A DNA stretch of 64,000 bases from Nitrosomonas sp. (GTDB lineage Bacteria > Pseudomonadota > Gammaproteobacteria > Burkholderiales > Nitrosomonadaceae), in assembly GCA_021582655.1 (NCBI GenBank), contig CP091135.1, positions 2,297,317-2,361,316 of the forward strand, read 5' to 3'. A program made the translations under genes and the position numbers. Below are positions 27,878-36,013 of the stretch, in pieces. The notes beneath the pieces are model-generated. The model made no database searches, was not told where the DNA came from, and saw only the letters and a list, made by a program, of their open reading frames with translations. Positions within the stretch are counted from its first letter, which is position 1, and each line of letters starts with the position of its first letter.

Positions 27878-28678
27878 CTATTGATGCGGATGCGGATCCA
27901 GATCTTGCAAGAATTTTCGGATACGCCCGGCATTAGCGCCAAAATCGCTCCGCCCGACGCGCGAAACCGAACGCATGTCGATACGTGTCCGGCTTTTCTC
28001 GAGTGCTTGAATCCGGATCACCACATCATCCTTAAAGCCCATGATCAGAGTGGTATCGGTGGCTTCAATGCGCCCCGATGCGACCGAAACCGAAGCGATT
28101 TCCCATCCACGCTCTTTTACCAGTGCCGCTGCCCGATCGAATACCTGGGCATACGGAACATTCAGAAACAGCGGCTTAAGGTCGGGATAGCCTTGCTGTT
28201 GCAAAGCAGCGAGGTTCTCCGGTTCCAACCGGTCCAACGGATTATGCGATTCCGTTCGCAACGATTTGATCGCGATGAATTCGGGCGGATGCTCCAGATC
28301 GGTAGTGATGTCATGAATGCCCGGGCTCCCCATGCCAGCGAACAAAGTCGCAAGTACCGGTGCAATCACGAGCAACCCCAATGTGGTTCCAGCCGTTGTG
28401 GAGGCGATATCAGGCTGCTTGGCACTGATTGCGCGCCAGGTACCGACCAAGCCGGTCGCAATCGCGGCCAACCCGATGAGCACGCTGATCGACAATCCCA
28501 GCAATGCTATCTGGAAATCGGCGATTGCAAACCGGTGGCTTAATACCGCAAGCGCCGATAGGGACGCCGCCAACCATGCAAGCTTAAGACTGCGGGATAC
28601 CAAATTTTTTTTCTTCTCAATCGGTTTCATCATAAAAAATGCGCGATCAAGCAAATTTGATCGCGTCAGGTTATTCAC
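27878..28678 (-). CDS. Membrane protein with DUF1499 domain
   Basis: Function unknown. Two to three hydrophobic segments in the N-terminal half (about residues 35-50, 57-77 and 95-117) are followed by a DUF1499 domain (about 150-260) with YAQVFDRAAALVKERGWEI, GRIEATDTTLIMGFKDDVVIRI and SRVGRSDFGANAGRIRKFL. The GTG at 28678 gives 266 residues; ATG codons at 28633 and 28630 give about 250. A hairpin followed by six T residues on the coding strand lies between these starts. Confidence 0.8.
   Translation of the reverse strand: MNNLTRSNLLDRAFFMMKPIEKKKNLVSRSLKLAWLAASLSALAVLSHRFAIADFQIALLGLSISVLIGLAAIATGLVGTWRAISAKQPDIASTTAGTTLGLLVIAPVLATLFAGMGSPGIHDITTDLEHPPEFIAIKSLRTESHNPLDRLEPENLAALQQQGYPDLKPLFLNVPYAQVFDRAAALVKERGWEIASVSVASGRIEATDTTLIMGFKDDVVIRIQALEKSRTRIDMRSVSRVGRSDFGANAGRIRKFLQDLDPHPHQ
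28642..28665 (-). promoter_or_regulatory. Hairpin plus T-run at the start of the DUF1499 gene
   Basis: CGCGATCAA at 28642-28650 and TTGATCGCG at 28657-28665 form a perfect 9-bp stem with a 6-base loop. Reading leftward it is followed by CATTTTTTATG, which is the layout of an intrinsic terminator. It sits within the leader or the first codons of the DUF1499 gene and could attenuate its transcription. Confidence 0.4.
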
Positions 28679-28997
28679 AAGATGGCATCATACCTGAAAG
28701 CAGTCAGTTTCTTCCGTTACTTGGATACATCGACTTTCACTACGCCCCGGTCTGTGGGCGGCAAGGCACGCAACGACCGAGGCGGAGAAACAGCGGGAGA
28801 TTTATGCGTCGCGAGGATATTGCTGATGATAACGCGCAGGAAAAACCGGACAGATCAAATACCGAACAATGGTAAGCAAGTCAATGGCGCAACGTTTTGC
28901 CGGACCGGACCGGACCGGACCGCAATACCGTAGTTTTATATACCTATCGGATTACCGCTCCGGTATGCGGTTTATCCAAAATCAGTGGCAACACCGA
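28679..28997. other. Gap between DUF1499 gene and small acidic protein gene
   Basis: 319 bases. An 83-codon plus-strand frame at 28682 has no family resemblance and I do not call it. At about 28899-28918 there is a short tandem array of four CCGGA units. No repeat copy or terminator is evident. Confidence 0.35.
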
Positions 28998-29225
28998 TCA
29001 TTCGTCGTAAGGCGTATCGTCAAACCGCATCTCAAAGGAATCCAGTGACGGCAGTATCTCCTCGTCCTCCTCCTCGTCCCCGAAATTCGCGGTAGCATCC
29101 AATTCATCCATGAGTCTGACGATCCGGCTATCGGGTATCATGCCGTCAGCCAGCACACTTTCATCTTCCATTTCCAGCGGATAAAGTTCATCCTGATTTT
29201 CGTACGAGATTTTATTACGTGTCAT
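28998..29225 (-). CDS. Small acidic protein, unknown function
   Basis: A 75-residue protein starting MTRNKISYENQDELYPLEME and rich in Asp and Glu, including DEEEDEE near residue 55. No cysteines, no membrane segment. A near-perfect AAGGAGG ribosome site lies 6 bases before the ATG at 29225, which is why this start is preferred over the one at 29243 and why I think it is expressed. Unrecognised. Confidence 0.6.
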   Translation of the reverse strand: MTRNKISYENQDELYPLEMEDESVLADGMIPDSRIVRLMDELDATANFGDEEEDEEILPSLDSFEMRFDDTPYDE

Positions 29226-29395
29226 GGTAAACCTCCTTGCCACACATCATTTAATTTAATCGGGGAGGTTGACAGTAAATCACATCATCATTCGCGTCGA
29301 ATCAAAAATCAGCAACCAGTTATCCGGGTAATTCGCTGCTTTGATCGATACCGGTTATTGCTACAGGCAGCGGTGAACATGACGGGCCGTTGCCA

Positions 29396-29543
29396 GGAAA
29401 GCATTGTTAATTGTGTTGCACGGACGCATCGCTTCGTTGCGAGGGTGGTCCGCTTCCTCATCTATCTTGTTGATCGGTTTCGGTCGCTGTGTTCCGGGCA
29501 CCTCGCGCTTGATCCCGCTCACCGAATAATCAGCACCTCCTTA
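29396..29543 (-). repeat. MITE-like dispersed repeat, inverted full copy
   Basis: Ends read AGGAAAGCATTGTTAATTG and CCGAATAATCAGCACCTCC. The interior has GCATCGCTTCGTTGCGAGG, CGCTTCCTC, the TCTTGTTGATCGGTTTCGG segment and GCTGTGTTCCGGG, all inverted relative to the copy at 18.5 kb. It abuts the ffh stop codon at 29541, so its end supplies the last bases after the gene. Confidence 0.75.
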
Positions 29544-30890
29544 GTGAAACCGCGGCAACACGCCTTTCAAACCCCGCATCATTTTAGCCATACCGCCTTT
29601 ATTCATCAGTTTCATCATTTTCTGCGCTTGTTCGAATTGCGCCAGCAGCCGGTTAACTTCTTGCACGGTGACACCGGCACCGGCCGCGATGCGGCGCTTA
29701 CGGGAAGCTTTGAGAATTTCAGGTTTTACACGCTCTTGCTTGGTCATCGAATTAATGATGCCTTCGGTGCGATTGAGAATTTTATCGTCGACCTTAACGT
29801 TTTGCGCCGCTTGGCTGAATTGCGCGGGAAGCTTGTCCATCAGCGCGCTCATCCCGCCCATGTTGCGCATTTGCTGGAATTGCGCCTTGAAATCGTTCAA
29901 ATCGAATCCTTTGCCCGATTTCATTTTTTTCATCAAGCGCTCGGCTTCCTGCTGATCGGCACTGCGTTGCGCCTCTTCGATCAAACCAAGCACATCACCC
30001 ATCCCGAGAATGCGAGACGCCATGCGATCCGGATGAAACACCTCCAAACCGGTCAATTTTTCAGCGACACCGGCGAATTTAATCGGTTTACCGGTAATAT
30101 GCTTGACTGACAGCGCCGCCCCGCCCCGTGCGTCCCCGTCGAGTTTGGTCAGAATCACCCCGGTTAACGGTAATGCATCGGAGAATGCCTTGGCGGTATT
30201 GACGGCATCCTGGCCTTGCATGGCATCGACCACGAACAAGGTCTCTATCGGCTTCAACAGGGATTCCAATTCGCTGATTTCCTGCATCATCGCTTCGTCA
30301 ATGCCTAACCGTCCGGCAGTATCGACAATGACGACGTCGTGATGATGGCGGCGCGCGAAATCCAAAGCGGCCGCACCGATTTCCCCAGGCTTTTGCCCCT
30401 CCTTAACCGGGAAAAAATCAACCCCGACCTGTTGTGCCAGCAATTCCAATTGATGAATCGCCGCGGGACGGTAGATATCGCAGGAAACGAGTAGCACCTT
30501 CTTTTTCTTTTGCTCCATCAGTAACTTGGCAAGCTTGCCGCTGCTGGTGGTTTTGCCGGCGCCCTGCAAACCCGCCATCAGGATGACTGCGGGCGGTACG
30601 GTAGCCAGATTGATCTCGGATTTCTCGCCACCCATGATTTCGATCAATTCGTGATTCACTACGCCGATAAACGCCTGCCCCGGCGTCAGACTGCTCAAAA
30701 CTTCATGGCCGACGGCTTTTTCCTTGACACGGGCGATAAAATCCTTGACGACCGGCAAAGCCACGTCCGCCTCCAACAATGCCAGACGCACTTCGCGCAG
30801 TGCATCCTGAATATTGCTTTCGGTCAACCTTGCTTCGCCGCGCAAGGTTTTGATGACACCACTGAGCCGGCTGGTCAGATTTTCGAACAT
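29541..30890 (-). CDS. ffh: Signal recognition particle protein Ffh
   Basis: GTPase that, with 4.5S RNA, targets ribosomes making inner membrane proteins to FtsY. The 449 residues contain an N domain (about 1-85) and the G domain with P-loop GLQGAGKTTSSGKLAK (about 105-120), VDTAGRLGIDEAMM (near 187) and TKLDGDARGG (near 245). The methionine-rich M domain with MRNMGGMSALMDKLP and an MMKLMNKGGMAKMMRG tail follows. Length is normal. It is divergent from the cytochrome assembly gene; ffs RNA was not found in the window. Confidence 0.97.
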   Translation of the reverse strand: MFENLTSRLSGVIKTLRGEARLTESNIQDALREVRLALLEADVALPVVKDFIARVKEKAVGHEVLSSLTPGQAFIGVVNHELIEIMGGEKSEINLATVPPAVILMAGLQGAGKTTSSGKLAKLLMEQKKKKVLLVSCDIYRPAAIHQLELLAQQVGVDFFPVKEGQKPGEIGAAALDFARRHHHDVVIVDTAGRLGIDEAMMQEISELESLLKPIETLFVVDAMQGQDAVNTAKAFSDALPLTGVILTKLDGDARGGAALSVKHITGKPIKFAGVAEKLTGLEVFHPDRMASRILGMGDVLGLIEEAQRSADQQEAERLMKKMKSGKGFDLNDFKAQFQQMRNMGGMSALMDKLPAQFSQAAQNVKVDDKILNRTEGIINSMTKQERVKPEILKASRKRRIAAGAGVTVQEVNRLLAQFEQAQKMMKLMNKGGMAKMMRGLKGVLPRFH

Positions 30891-31030
30891 AAATAATCCT
30901 CGTTAAATCAATAGGTAAATAAAAATATCGTGATTGGATTCTGAAGAAAAAACCGACCGGCACTTTGAATTTACAATAGTGCCATGTAGACTAACCAGTT
31001 ATTTCAGCAAATTAGAAACCTAAACTCGTA

Positions 31031-31873
31031 ATGATTGGCATTTTAACGTATCTTGCGGCATTTTTGCTTTATCTACTGATCGGTTGGTATGTCTGGCGCA
31101 ATACGTGGGGCCGGGCGGCTTCAAAAACGGGTGACTATCCGCACCAATCCCTGACTCTGGCGCATCATGCGATGCTGGCGCCATTATCGCTGCACGCCGC
31201 GACGCTTTATCAATCCATGCTTGCGGACGGCGGGCTTATTTTCGGTTTAGGCAATGCGATTTCGGCCATCGTATGGCTCACCGCTTTCATCTATTGGTTT
31301 TCGGGTTTCTTTAACCGGCTTCGCGGTCTGCAAACCTTGATCGCACCGATTGCGGGAGCGGCTGCTGTCGCGGTACTGTTGCCATGGCTGTTTCCGTCAT
31401 TACGCCCGCTGGCAAACACCGAATTTCCAGCTTTTAAAACACACTTACTGGTTGCGCTGATGGCGTACAGCTTACTGACGATCGCGGCGCTTCATGCGGT
31501 ATTGATGACGGTTCTGGAGCGCCATTTGCACCACCCCGGATCACGTTCGATCCTGACAAGCCTGCCGCCGCTCCTGGCGATGGAAAAACTATTGTTTCAT
31601 ATCATTTGGATAGGTTTCATTCTGCTTTCACTGACATTGCTCAGCGGCGTCATATTTTCTAAAGAAGTTTTCGGTCAGCCTTTGACTTTTACGCACAAAA
31701 CACTCTTCGGCTTCATCTCATGGGGCGTATTCGCGGCGTTACTGGCCGGCCGTCAATTTTACGGCTGGCGCGGACGCATTGCGATTCGTTGGACGCTGGC
31801 GGGTTTTATCACCCTGTTGCTGGCATATATCGGCAGCAAATTCGTGCTCGAAATCGTGTTAAACCGCTACTGA
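31031..31873 (+). CDS. CcsA/CcmC-type cytochrome c assembly membrane protein (YpjD group)
   Basis: Inner membrane protein of the cytochrome c assembly family, of 280 residues with about eight transmembrane segments. Conserved histidines lie in LAPLSLHAATLYQS, in FKTHLLVALMAYSLLTIAALHAVL, and in LTFTHKTLFGFISWGVFAALL. These resemble the haem-handling histidines of the family. Divergent from ffh, as commonly seen. Role in haem delivery is inferred from the family only; ammonia oxidisers make many c-type cytochromes. Confidence 0.85.
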   Translation: MIGILTYLAAFLLYLLIGWYVWRNTWGRAASKTGDYPHQSLTLAHHAMLAPLSLHAATLYQSMLADGGLIFGLGNAISAIVWLTAFIYWFSGFFNRLRGLQTLIAPIAGAAAVAVLLPWLFPSLRPLANTEFPAFKTHLLVALMAYSLLTIAALHAVLMTVLERHLHHPGSRSILTSLPPLLAMEKLLFHIIWIGFILLSLTLLSGVIFSKEVFGQPLTFTHKTLFGFISWGVFAALLAGRQFYGWRGRIAIRWTLAGFITLLLAYIGSKFVLEIVLNRY

Positions 31874-31957
31874 GCCGCAGCCCGGTGCGAATTACCGCCT
31901 CGAAATCCTGACTCGCTATAATACCGGTCAAAAAAATGAATAATTGGAATACACAAC

Positions 31958-34075
31958 ATGATGTCACAGCCTTTATTTCAAAGAACGCCTTTGCTCGATG
32001 GCACTGATGCCGTCTTGAAACGCGAAGAAATCCGCCGCTATTTTCACGCCACACTGGATCGCTACGAACAACTGTTCGAAACGCTGCGCAATGACGAAGC
32101 GTATTATAAAAAACCCATTTCGCTGCGTCACCCGTTGATTTTTTATCTGGGTCATACCGCGACATTTTTCGTCAATAAACTCATCCTGGCCGGACTGATC
32201 ACCGAGCGCATCAATCCGCGACTGGAATCCATTTTCGCCGTCGGCGTCGACGAAATGAGCTGGGACGATCTCGACAGCACGCACTACAATTGGCCGACCG
32301 TCGACGAAGTGCGCACGTACCGCAAAACCATGCGGGCAATGGTCGACAACCTCATTACCACGCTACCGCTGAGTCTGCCGATCACCTGGGAAAGCCCGTG
32401 GTGGCCGATTGTGATGGGTGTCGAGCACGAACGCATTCACCTGGAAACGTCGTCGGTGCTGATCCGCCAGCATGCCTTGCATTTCGTGCAACCGCATCCC
32501 GACTGGCAACCGTGCCGGAAATCCGGCGCCGCGCCGCAGAATTCCTTAATCAACGTTGCCGCCGGAACGGTCACATTGCATAAAACCCAAACCGACCAAC
32601 AGCATTACGGCTGGGATAACGAATACGGCTTACACACTGCGGATATCGCCGCATTCCAAGCCAGCAAATATTTGGTCAGCAACCAGGAATTTCTGGCATT
32701 CGTCGAAGCCGGCGGCTACCGCACCGACAGTTATTGGCTGGAAGAAGGCCGCTCGTGGCGGCAGTTCACCCAAGCCGAGCATCCGGTATTTTGGATTAAA
32801 CAGGGTAGCGATTGGTTGTTGCGGCTGATGACCGAAGCAGTAACGATGCCATGGGATTGGCCGGTTGACGTCAATTACCACGAAGCCAAAGCGTTCTGCA
32901 ATTGGAAAGCGGCGACGACAAAACAACCGCTGCGACTACCGACGGAAGATGAATGGTATCGTCTCTACGATGTCGCCGGTCTCTCCGAAGTGCCATTCGA
33001 TAGCAAAGCCGCCGGTAATCTGCACTTGGATTATTACGCATCGAGCTGCCCGGTGACCGAATTTGCGCAAGGCGAATTTTTCGATATCGCCGGCAACGTT
33101 TGGCAATGGACCGAAACGCCGACGTATCCGTTCGAAGGTTTCGACGTGCACCCGCTGTACGACGATTTCACCACGCCGACATTCGATAATCAGCATAACC
33201 TGATCAAGGGCGGCTCGTGGATCGCCTGCGGCAACGAATCACTGCGCAGTTCGCGCTACGCCTTCCGCCGCCATTTTTTCCAGCACGCCGGTTTCCGCTA
33301 CGTCGTATCCGATGCACCGGCGACGCTGCCAAGTTCCAATTACGAAACCGACAAACTGCTGTCGGAATATGCCGAGTTTCATTACGGCGACACCTACTTC
33401 GACGTGCCGAATTTCTCCAAAGCGCTGGCGGAAATCGCCATCGCCGCGATGGGCGACCGCCCTCACCGCACCGCGCTGGATCTGGGTTGCGCCTCGGGCC
33501 GCTCCACCTTCGAGTTGGCCACAGTGTTCGATCACGTCACCGGCGTCGACTTTTCCGCGCGCTTTATCGGCCAGGGCGTACAGCTCGCGCAGCAAGGCAT
33601 CTTGCGCTACACCCTGACCGACGAAGGCGAGCTGGTATCATACAAGGAACGCACGCTGAGCAACCTGGGATTGGATCACGTCAAACACAAGGTTGAGTTT
33701 TTCCAGGGCGATGCCTGCAATCTGAAACCGATTTTCACCGGTTACGACCTGATCCTCGCCGCCAACCTGATCGACCGCCTGTACGATCCGGCCAAATTGC
33801 TCAATAGCATCCACACTCGCATCAACATGGGTGGCTTGCTGATGATCACGTCGCCGTATACCTGGCTCACCGAACACACCAAGAAAGAAGCGTGGGTCGG
33901 CGGCTTCAAGCGCGACGGCGAGAACTTCACCACGCTCGACGGCCTGAAAGAAATGCTCGGCAAGCACTTCCGCCTGATCCAAGGACCGCAATCAGTGCCG
34001 TTCGTGATCCGCGAAACCAAGCGCAAATTCCAGCACACACTGGCGGAAGTCACCCTCTGGGAGCGTGTCGCTTGA
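31958..34075 (+). CDS. ovoA: 5-histidylcysteine sulfoxide synthase / thiohistidine N-methyltransferase
   Basis: Ovothiol biosynthesis. The N-terminal half joins histidine and cysteine oxidatively to 5-histidylcysteine sulfoxide with a non-haem iron; the C-terminal half methylates the imidazole of 5-thiohistidine. The 705-residue protein has a DinB-like iron domain whose HxxxHxE lies in EHERIHLETS (about 156-165). An FGE-sulfatase/EgtB-like domain follows (about 190-450, with LPTEDEWYRLYD and IAGNVWQWTE). The SAM methyltransferase starts at ALDLGCASGRSTFELA (about 506). This three-part layout is specific to OvoA. It is coupled to the next gene by a TTGA overlap. GC content is higher than its neighbours. 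Confidence 0.93.
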   Translation: MMSQPLFQRTPLLDGTDAVLKREEIRRYFHATLDRYEQLFETLRNDEAYYKKPISLRHPLIFYLGHTATFFVNKLILAGLITERINPRLESIFAVGVDEMSWDDLDSTHYNWPTVDEVRTYRKTMRAMVDNLITTLPLSLPITWESPWWPIVMGVEHERIHLETSSVLIRQHALHFVQPHPDWQPCRKSGAAPQNSLINVAAGTVTLHKTQTDQQHYGWDNEYGLHTADIAAFQASKYLVSNQEFLAFVEAGGYRTDSYWLEEGRSWRQFTQAEHPVFWIKQGSDWLLRLMTEAVTMPWDWPVDVNYHEAKAFCNWKAATTKQPLRLPTEDEWYRLYDVAGLSEVPFDSKAAGNLHLDYYASSCPVTEFAQGEFFDIAGNVWQWTETPTYPFEGFDVHPLYDDFTTPTFDNQHNLIKGGSWIACGNESLRSSRYAFRRHFFQHAGFRYVVSDAPATLPSSNYETDKLLSEYAEFHYGDTYFDVPNFSKALAEIAIAAMGDRPHRTALDLGCASGRSTFELATVFDHVTGVDFSARFIGQGVQLAQQGILRYTLTDEGELVSYKERTLSNLGLDHVKHKVEFFQGDACNLKPIFTGYDLILAANLIDRLYDPAKLLNSIHTRINMGGLLMITSPYTWLTEHTKKEAWVGGFKRDGENFTTLDGLKEMLGKHFRLIQGPQSVPFVIRETKRKFQHTLAEVTLWERVA

Positions 34076-35241
34076 GCGACACGTTCGATTTCGACCGGGA
34101 AATCGATCGCGCAGGCACGTACAGCGTCAAATACGACAGCCGCTTGGCGGTATTCGGCAAGGCTGACGTCATCCCGGCGTGGGTGGCGGACATGGACTTC
34201 GCCGCCCCGCCTGCGGTCACTCAGGCACTAATTGAGCGCGCGCAACACCCGATCTACGGCTACACCGTATTTCCCGACAGCCTGTATGACGCGCTGACCG
34301 ATTGGCTGCAACGGCGGCACGGCTGGGCGGTGCAACGCGACTGGATCGTGATGTGCCCCGGCGTGGTGCCGTCGATCAACGCCGCCGTGATGGCGTTCAC
34401 CCAACCCGGCGAAGCCGTCATCGTCCAGCCGCCGGTCTATTTCCCGTTCTTCTCTGCCGTCACGCAAACCGGGCGCAAGCTGATGCAAAACCCGCTGCGC
34501 ATAGAGAATGGCCGCTACACCATCGACTTCGATCACCTGGAACACTGCGCCAAAGACGCCAAACTGCTGCTGCTTTGCTCGCCGCACAACCCGGTCGGGC
34601 GCGTGTGGTCGCCGCAAGAATTGCAGCAACTGCAACAAATCGCCACCCGCCACAACCTGATCGTGTTTTCCGACGAAATCCACCACGACCTGATCTACCC
34701 CAGCCACCGGCACCACGTGCTGGCCGCCATCACCGGCGATAACAGCAACCTGATCACCGCCGTTGCGCCGAGCAAAACCTTCAACATCCCCGGCTTGAAT
34801 TTGTCTTCACTGATCATCCCCGATAAAACCGTGCGCAACGCTGTCACGCAAATCTTCACCCAATTCCACGTCAGCGCCTCGAATCCATTCAGCGTCGCCG
34901 CCTTCGAAGCCGCCTACCGCCACAGTGAAGCCTGGCTCACCGCATTGCTGAATTACCTACAAGATACCCGCGAGAGCGTCGAAAACTTTACCTCCGAACA
35001 TTTACCCGACATGCATGTGATCCAAGCCGAAGGCACCTACCTGCAATGGCTCGACTGCCGCGAATGGCACATGACCGACGCACAACTGAAACACTTCTTC
35101 ATCCACGAAGCCGGGGTGGGTCTCAATCCCGGCGTGCAATTCGGGTCTGAGGGTAGCGGATTTATGCGGTTGAATATTGGGGTGCCGAGGAAAGCTGTTT
35201 TGGGAGTATTGGAAAGGATCAAACGGGCCAAACATAGATAG
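34072..35241 (+). CDS. PLP-dependent C-S lyase (PatB/MalY type), likely OvoB
   Basis: Fold-type I PLP enzyme of 389 residues. Features: VIPAWVADMDFAAPPAV (about 25-41), CSPHNPVGRVW (about 165), FSDEIHHDLIYP with the PLP aspartate (about 202), and the PLP lysine in APSKTFNIPGLN (about 234). PatB/MalY proteins cleave C-S bonds to pyruvate and ammonia. Its TTG start overlaps the ovoA stop (TTGA), so the pair is translationally coupled. The ovothiol route needs a sulfoxide lyase (OvoB) to release 5-thiohistidine from the OvoA product, and this gene is the obvious candidate. That assignment is by context; the fold alone would only say cystathionine-beta-lyase-like. Confidence 0.85.
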   Translation: MSDTFDFDREIDRAGTYSVKYDSRLAVFGKADVIPAWVADMDFAAPPAVTQALIERAQHPIYGYTVFPDSLYDALTDWLQRRHGWAVQRDWIVMCPGVVPSINAAVMAFTQPGEAVIVQPPVYFPFFSAVTQTGRKLMQNPLRIENGRYTIDFDHLEHCAKDAKLLLLCSPHNPVGRVWSPQELQQLQQIATRHNLIVFSDEIHHDLIYPSHRHHVLAAITGDNSNLITAVAPSKTFNIPGLNLSSLIIPDKTVRNAVTQIFTQFHVSASNPFSVAAFEAAYRHSEAWLTALLNYLQDTRESVENFTSEHLPDMHVIQAEGTYLQWLDCREWHMTDAQLKHFFIHEAGVGLNPGVQFGSEGSGFMRLNIGVPRKAVLGVLERIKRAKHR

Positions 35242-35335
35242 TGCTCAGCAACAGGCTTTTGGAGTCAAGCAAGTTAGGCATGATGATAACCAGGCAGATA
35301 AATTTGGTAAATATGTTCATAAATAAGGAGATACA

Positions 35336-35398
35336 ATGAACAACACCGCATTACATTTCATTGATGATGTAATTGGTTACGTCATTTCGGATTTATAA
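35336..35398 (+). CDS. Possible 20-codon leader ORF in the cassette
   Basis: Starts with ATG after an ideal AAGGAG site (35324-35329) and reads MNNTALHFIDDVIGYVISDL. It ends 18 bases before the cassette ORF. Internal inverted repeats (TGATGTAA/TTACGTCA around TTGG) suggest RNA structure. It could be a translated leader that controls the next gene or a chance ORF. Confidence 0.35.
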   Translation: MNNTALHFIDDVIGYVISDL

Positions 35399-35416
35399 TT
35401 CTAGTTTTGCTTCGCT

Positions 35417-35929
35417 ATGACACGTGAACAGCGTCTCCGCCGAGTAGGAATTCTGTGCTGCCACTTTCTCCGAAATCTGGCTTTCTACAAGGCTGGCTGG
35501 CGAAAGGGAGAGTTGATATTCAAAGATCAGTTCTGGGTTAATGCTAACGGTAACTTCATCGATGTATGTGTCCTTGAATGGTGCAAGCTTTTCGGCGACG
35601 AACGGGGTCAGCACAACTGGCGAAAAGTCATCAGAAATCAGGCGGCTTTCTTCGAAGGGTTATTACTTGCAATCGGCAAAACAGCACTTGAGTTTGACTC
35701 GTACATTAAGGAAATGAAAACGTATCGAGACAAGTTTGTCGCGCACCTCGACTCCGAAAAAGTAATGAACATTCCGAAACTCAAAGTAGCAAGAAAGAGT
35801 GTTTTATTCCTTTATAGCTACTTGCTCGCCAACGAAGAAGAAACAAATTGTTTCCATGATGCGCCGCCGCAGGCATCATGCGTTTACAAGCAGTTCTATT
35901 CACAAGGCAAAAAGGTTTATTCCAAATGA
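35417..35929 (+). CDS. Cassette-borne protein, possible HEPN-like fold
   Basis: 170 residues, unrecognised by name. Mostly helical in appearance. It contains an Arg-x5-His motif (RDKFVAH, residues 104-110) within YIKEMKTYRDKFVAHLDSEK, which is the pattern of HEPN-type RNase or nucleotide-binding domains often found in toxin or phage-defence genes. The N-terminus MTREQRLRRVGILCCHFLRN has neighbouring cysteines. A. weak GC-skewed start region precedes it. Located inside the integron-like cassette with its stop 7 bases before attC. HEPN assignment is inference from one motif. Confidence 0.6.
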   Translation: MTREQRLRRVGILCCHFLRNLAFYKAGWRKGELIFKDQFWVNANGNFIDVCVLEWCKLFGDERGQHNWRKVIRNQAAFFEGLLLAIGKTALEFDSYIKEMKTYRDKFVAHLDSEKVMNIPKLKVARKSVLFLYSYLLANEEETNCFHDAPPQASCVYKQFYSQGKKVYSK

Positions 35930-35936
35930 CCACGAG

Positions 35937-35999
35937 GCATAACCCTACGCTCAAACGGGATCGCGCAAAAGCGCGCTGCCCCTTATCTTCACGTTAGGC
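35937..35999 (+). other. attC-like recombination site
   Basis: Left core GCATAAC (35937-35943) is the imperfect complement of right core GTTAGGC (35993-35999, 6 of 7 match). Between them lie an L-box-like GCTCAAACGGG and a central GCGC-AAAA-GCGC hairpin. Size of about 63 bases and geometry fit an attC element. The next ORF begins 14 bases after the core, as typical for cassettes. Confidence 0.55.
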
Positions 36000-36013
36000 A
36001 ATAGGAGAATCTA

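Larger units (their letters stand above)
35273..35993 (+). mobile_element. Integron-like gene cassette
   Basis: A 721-base segment bounded by two copies of GTTAGGCA (35273-35280 and 35993-36000), the R-prime core site used by integron integrases. It contains one plus-strand ORF (35417-35929) followed at once by an attC-like structure. This is the organisation of a mobile gene cassette. No integrase gene is in the window, so this would be a cassette lodged at a secondary site or a leftover of a larger array. Confidence 0.55.

Noticed and set aside
33217-33696. 159-codon plus-strand frame inside ovoA
   Set aside because: Overlaps the FGE and methyltransferase parts of ovoA in another frame and is Arg/Ala-rich, a GC-rich shadow.
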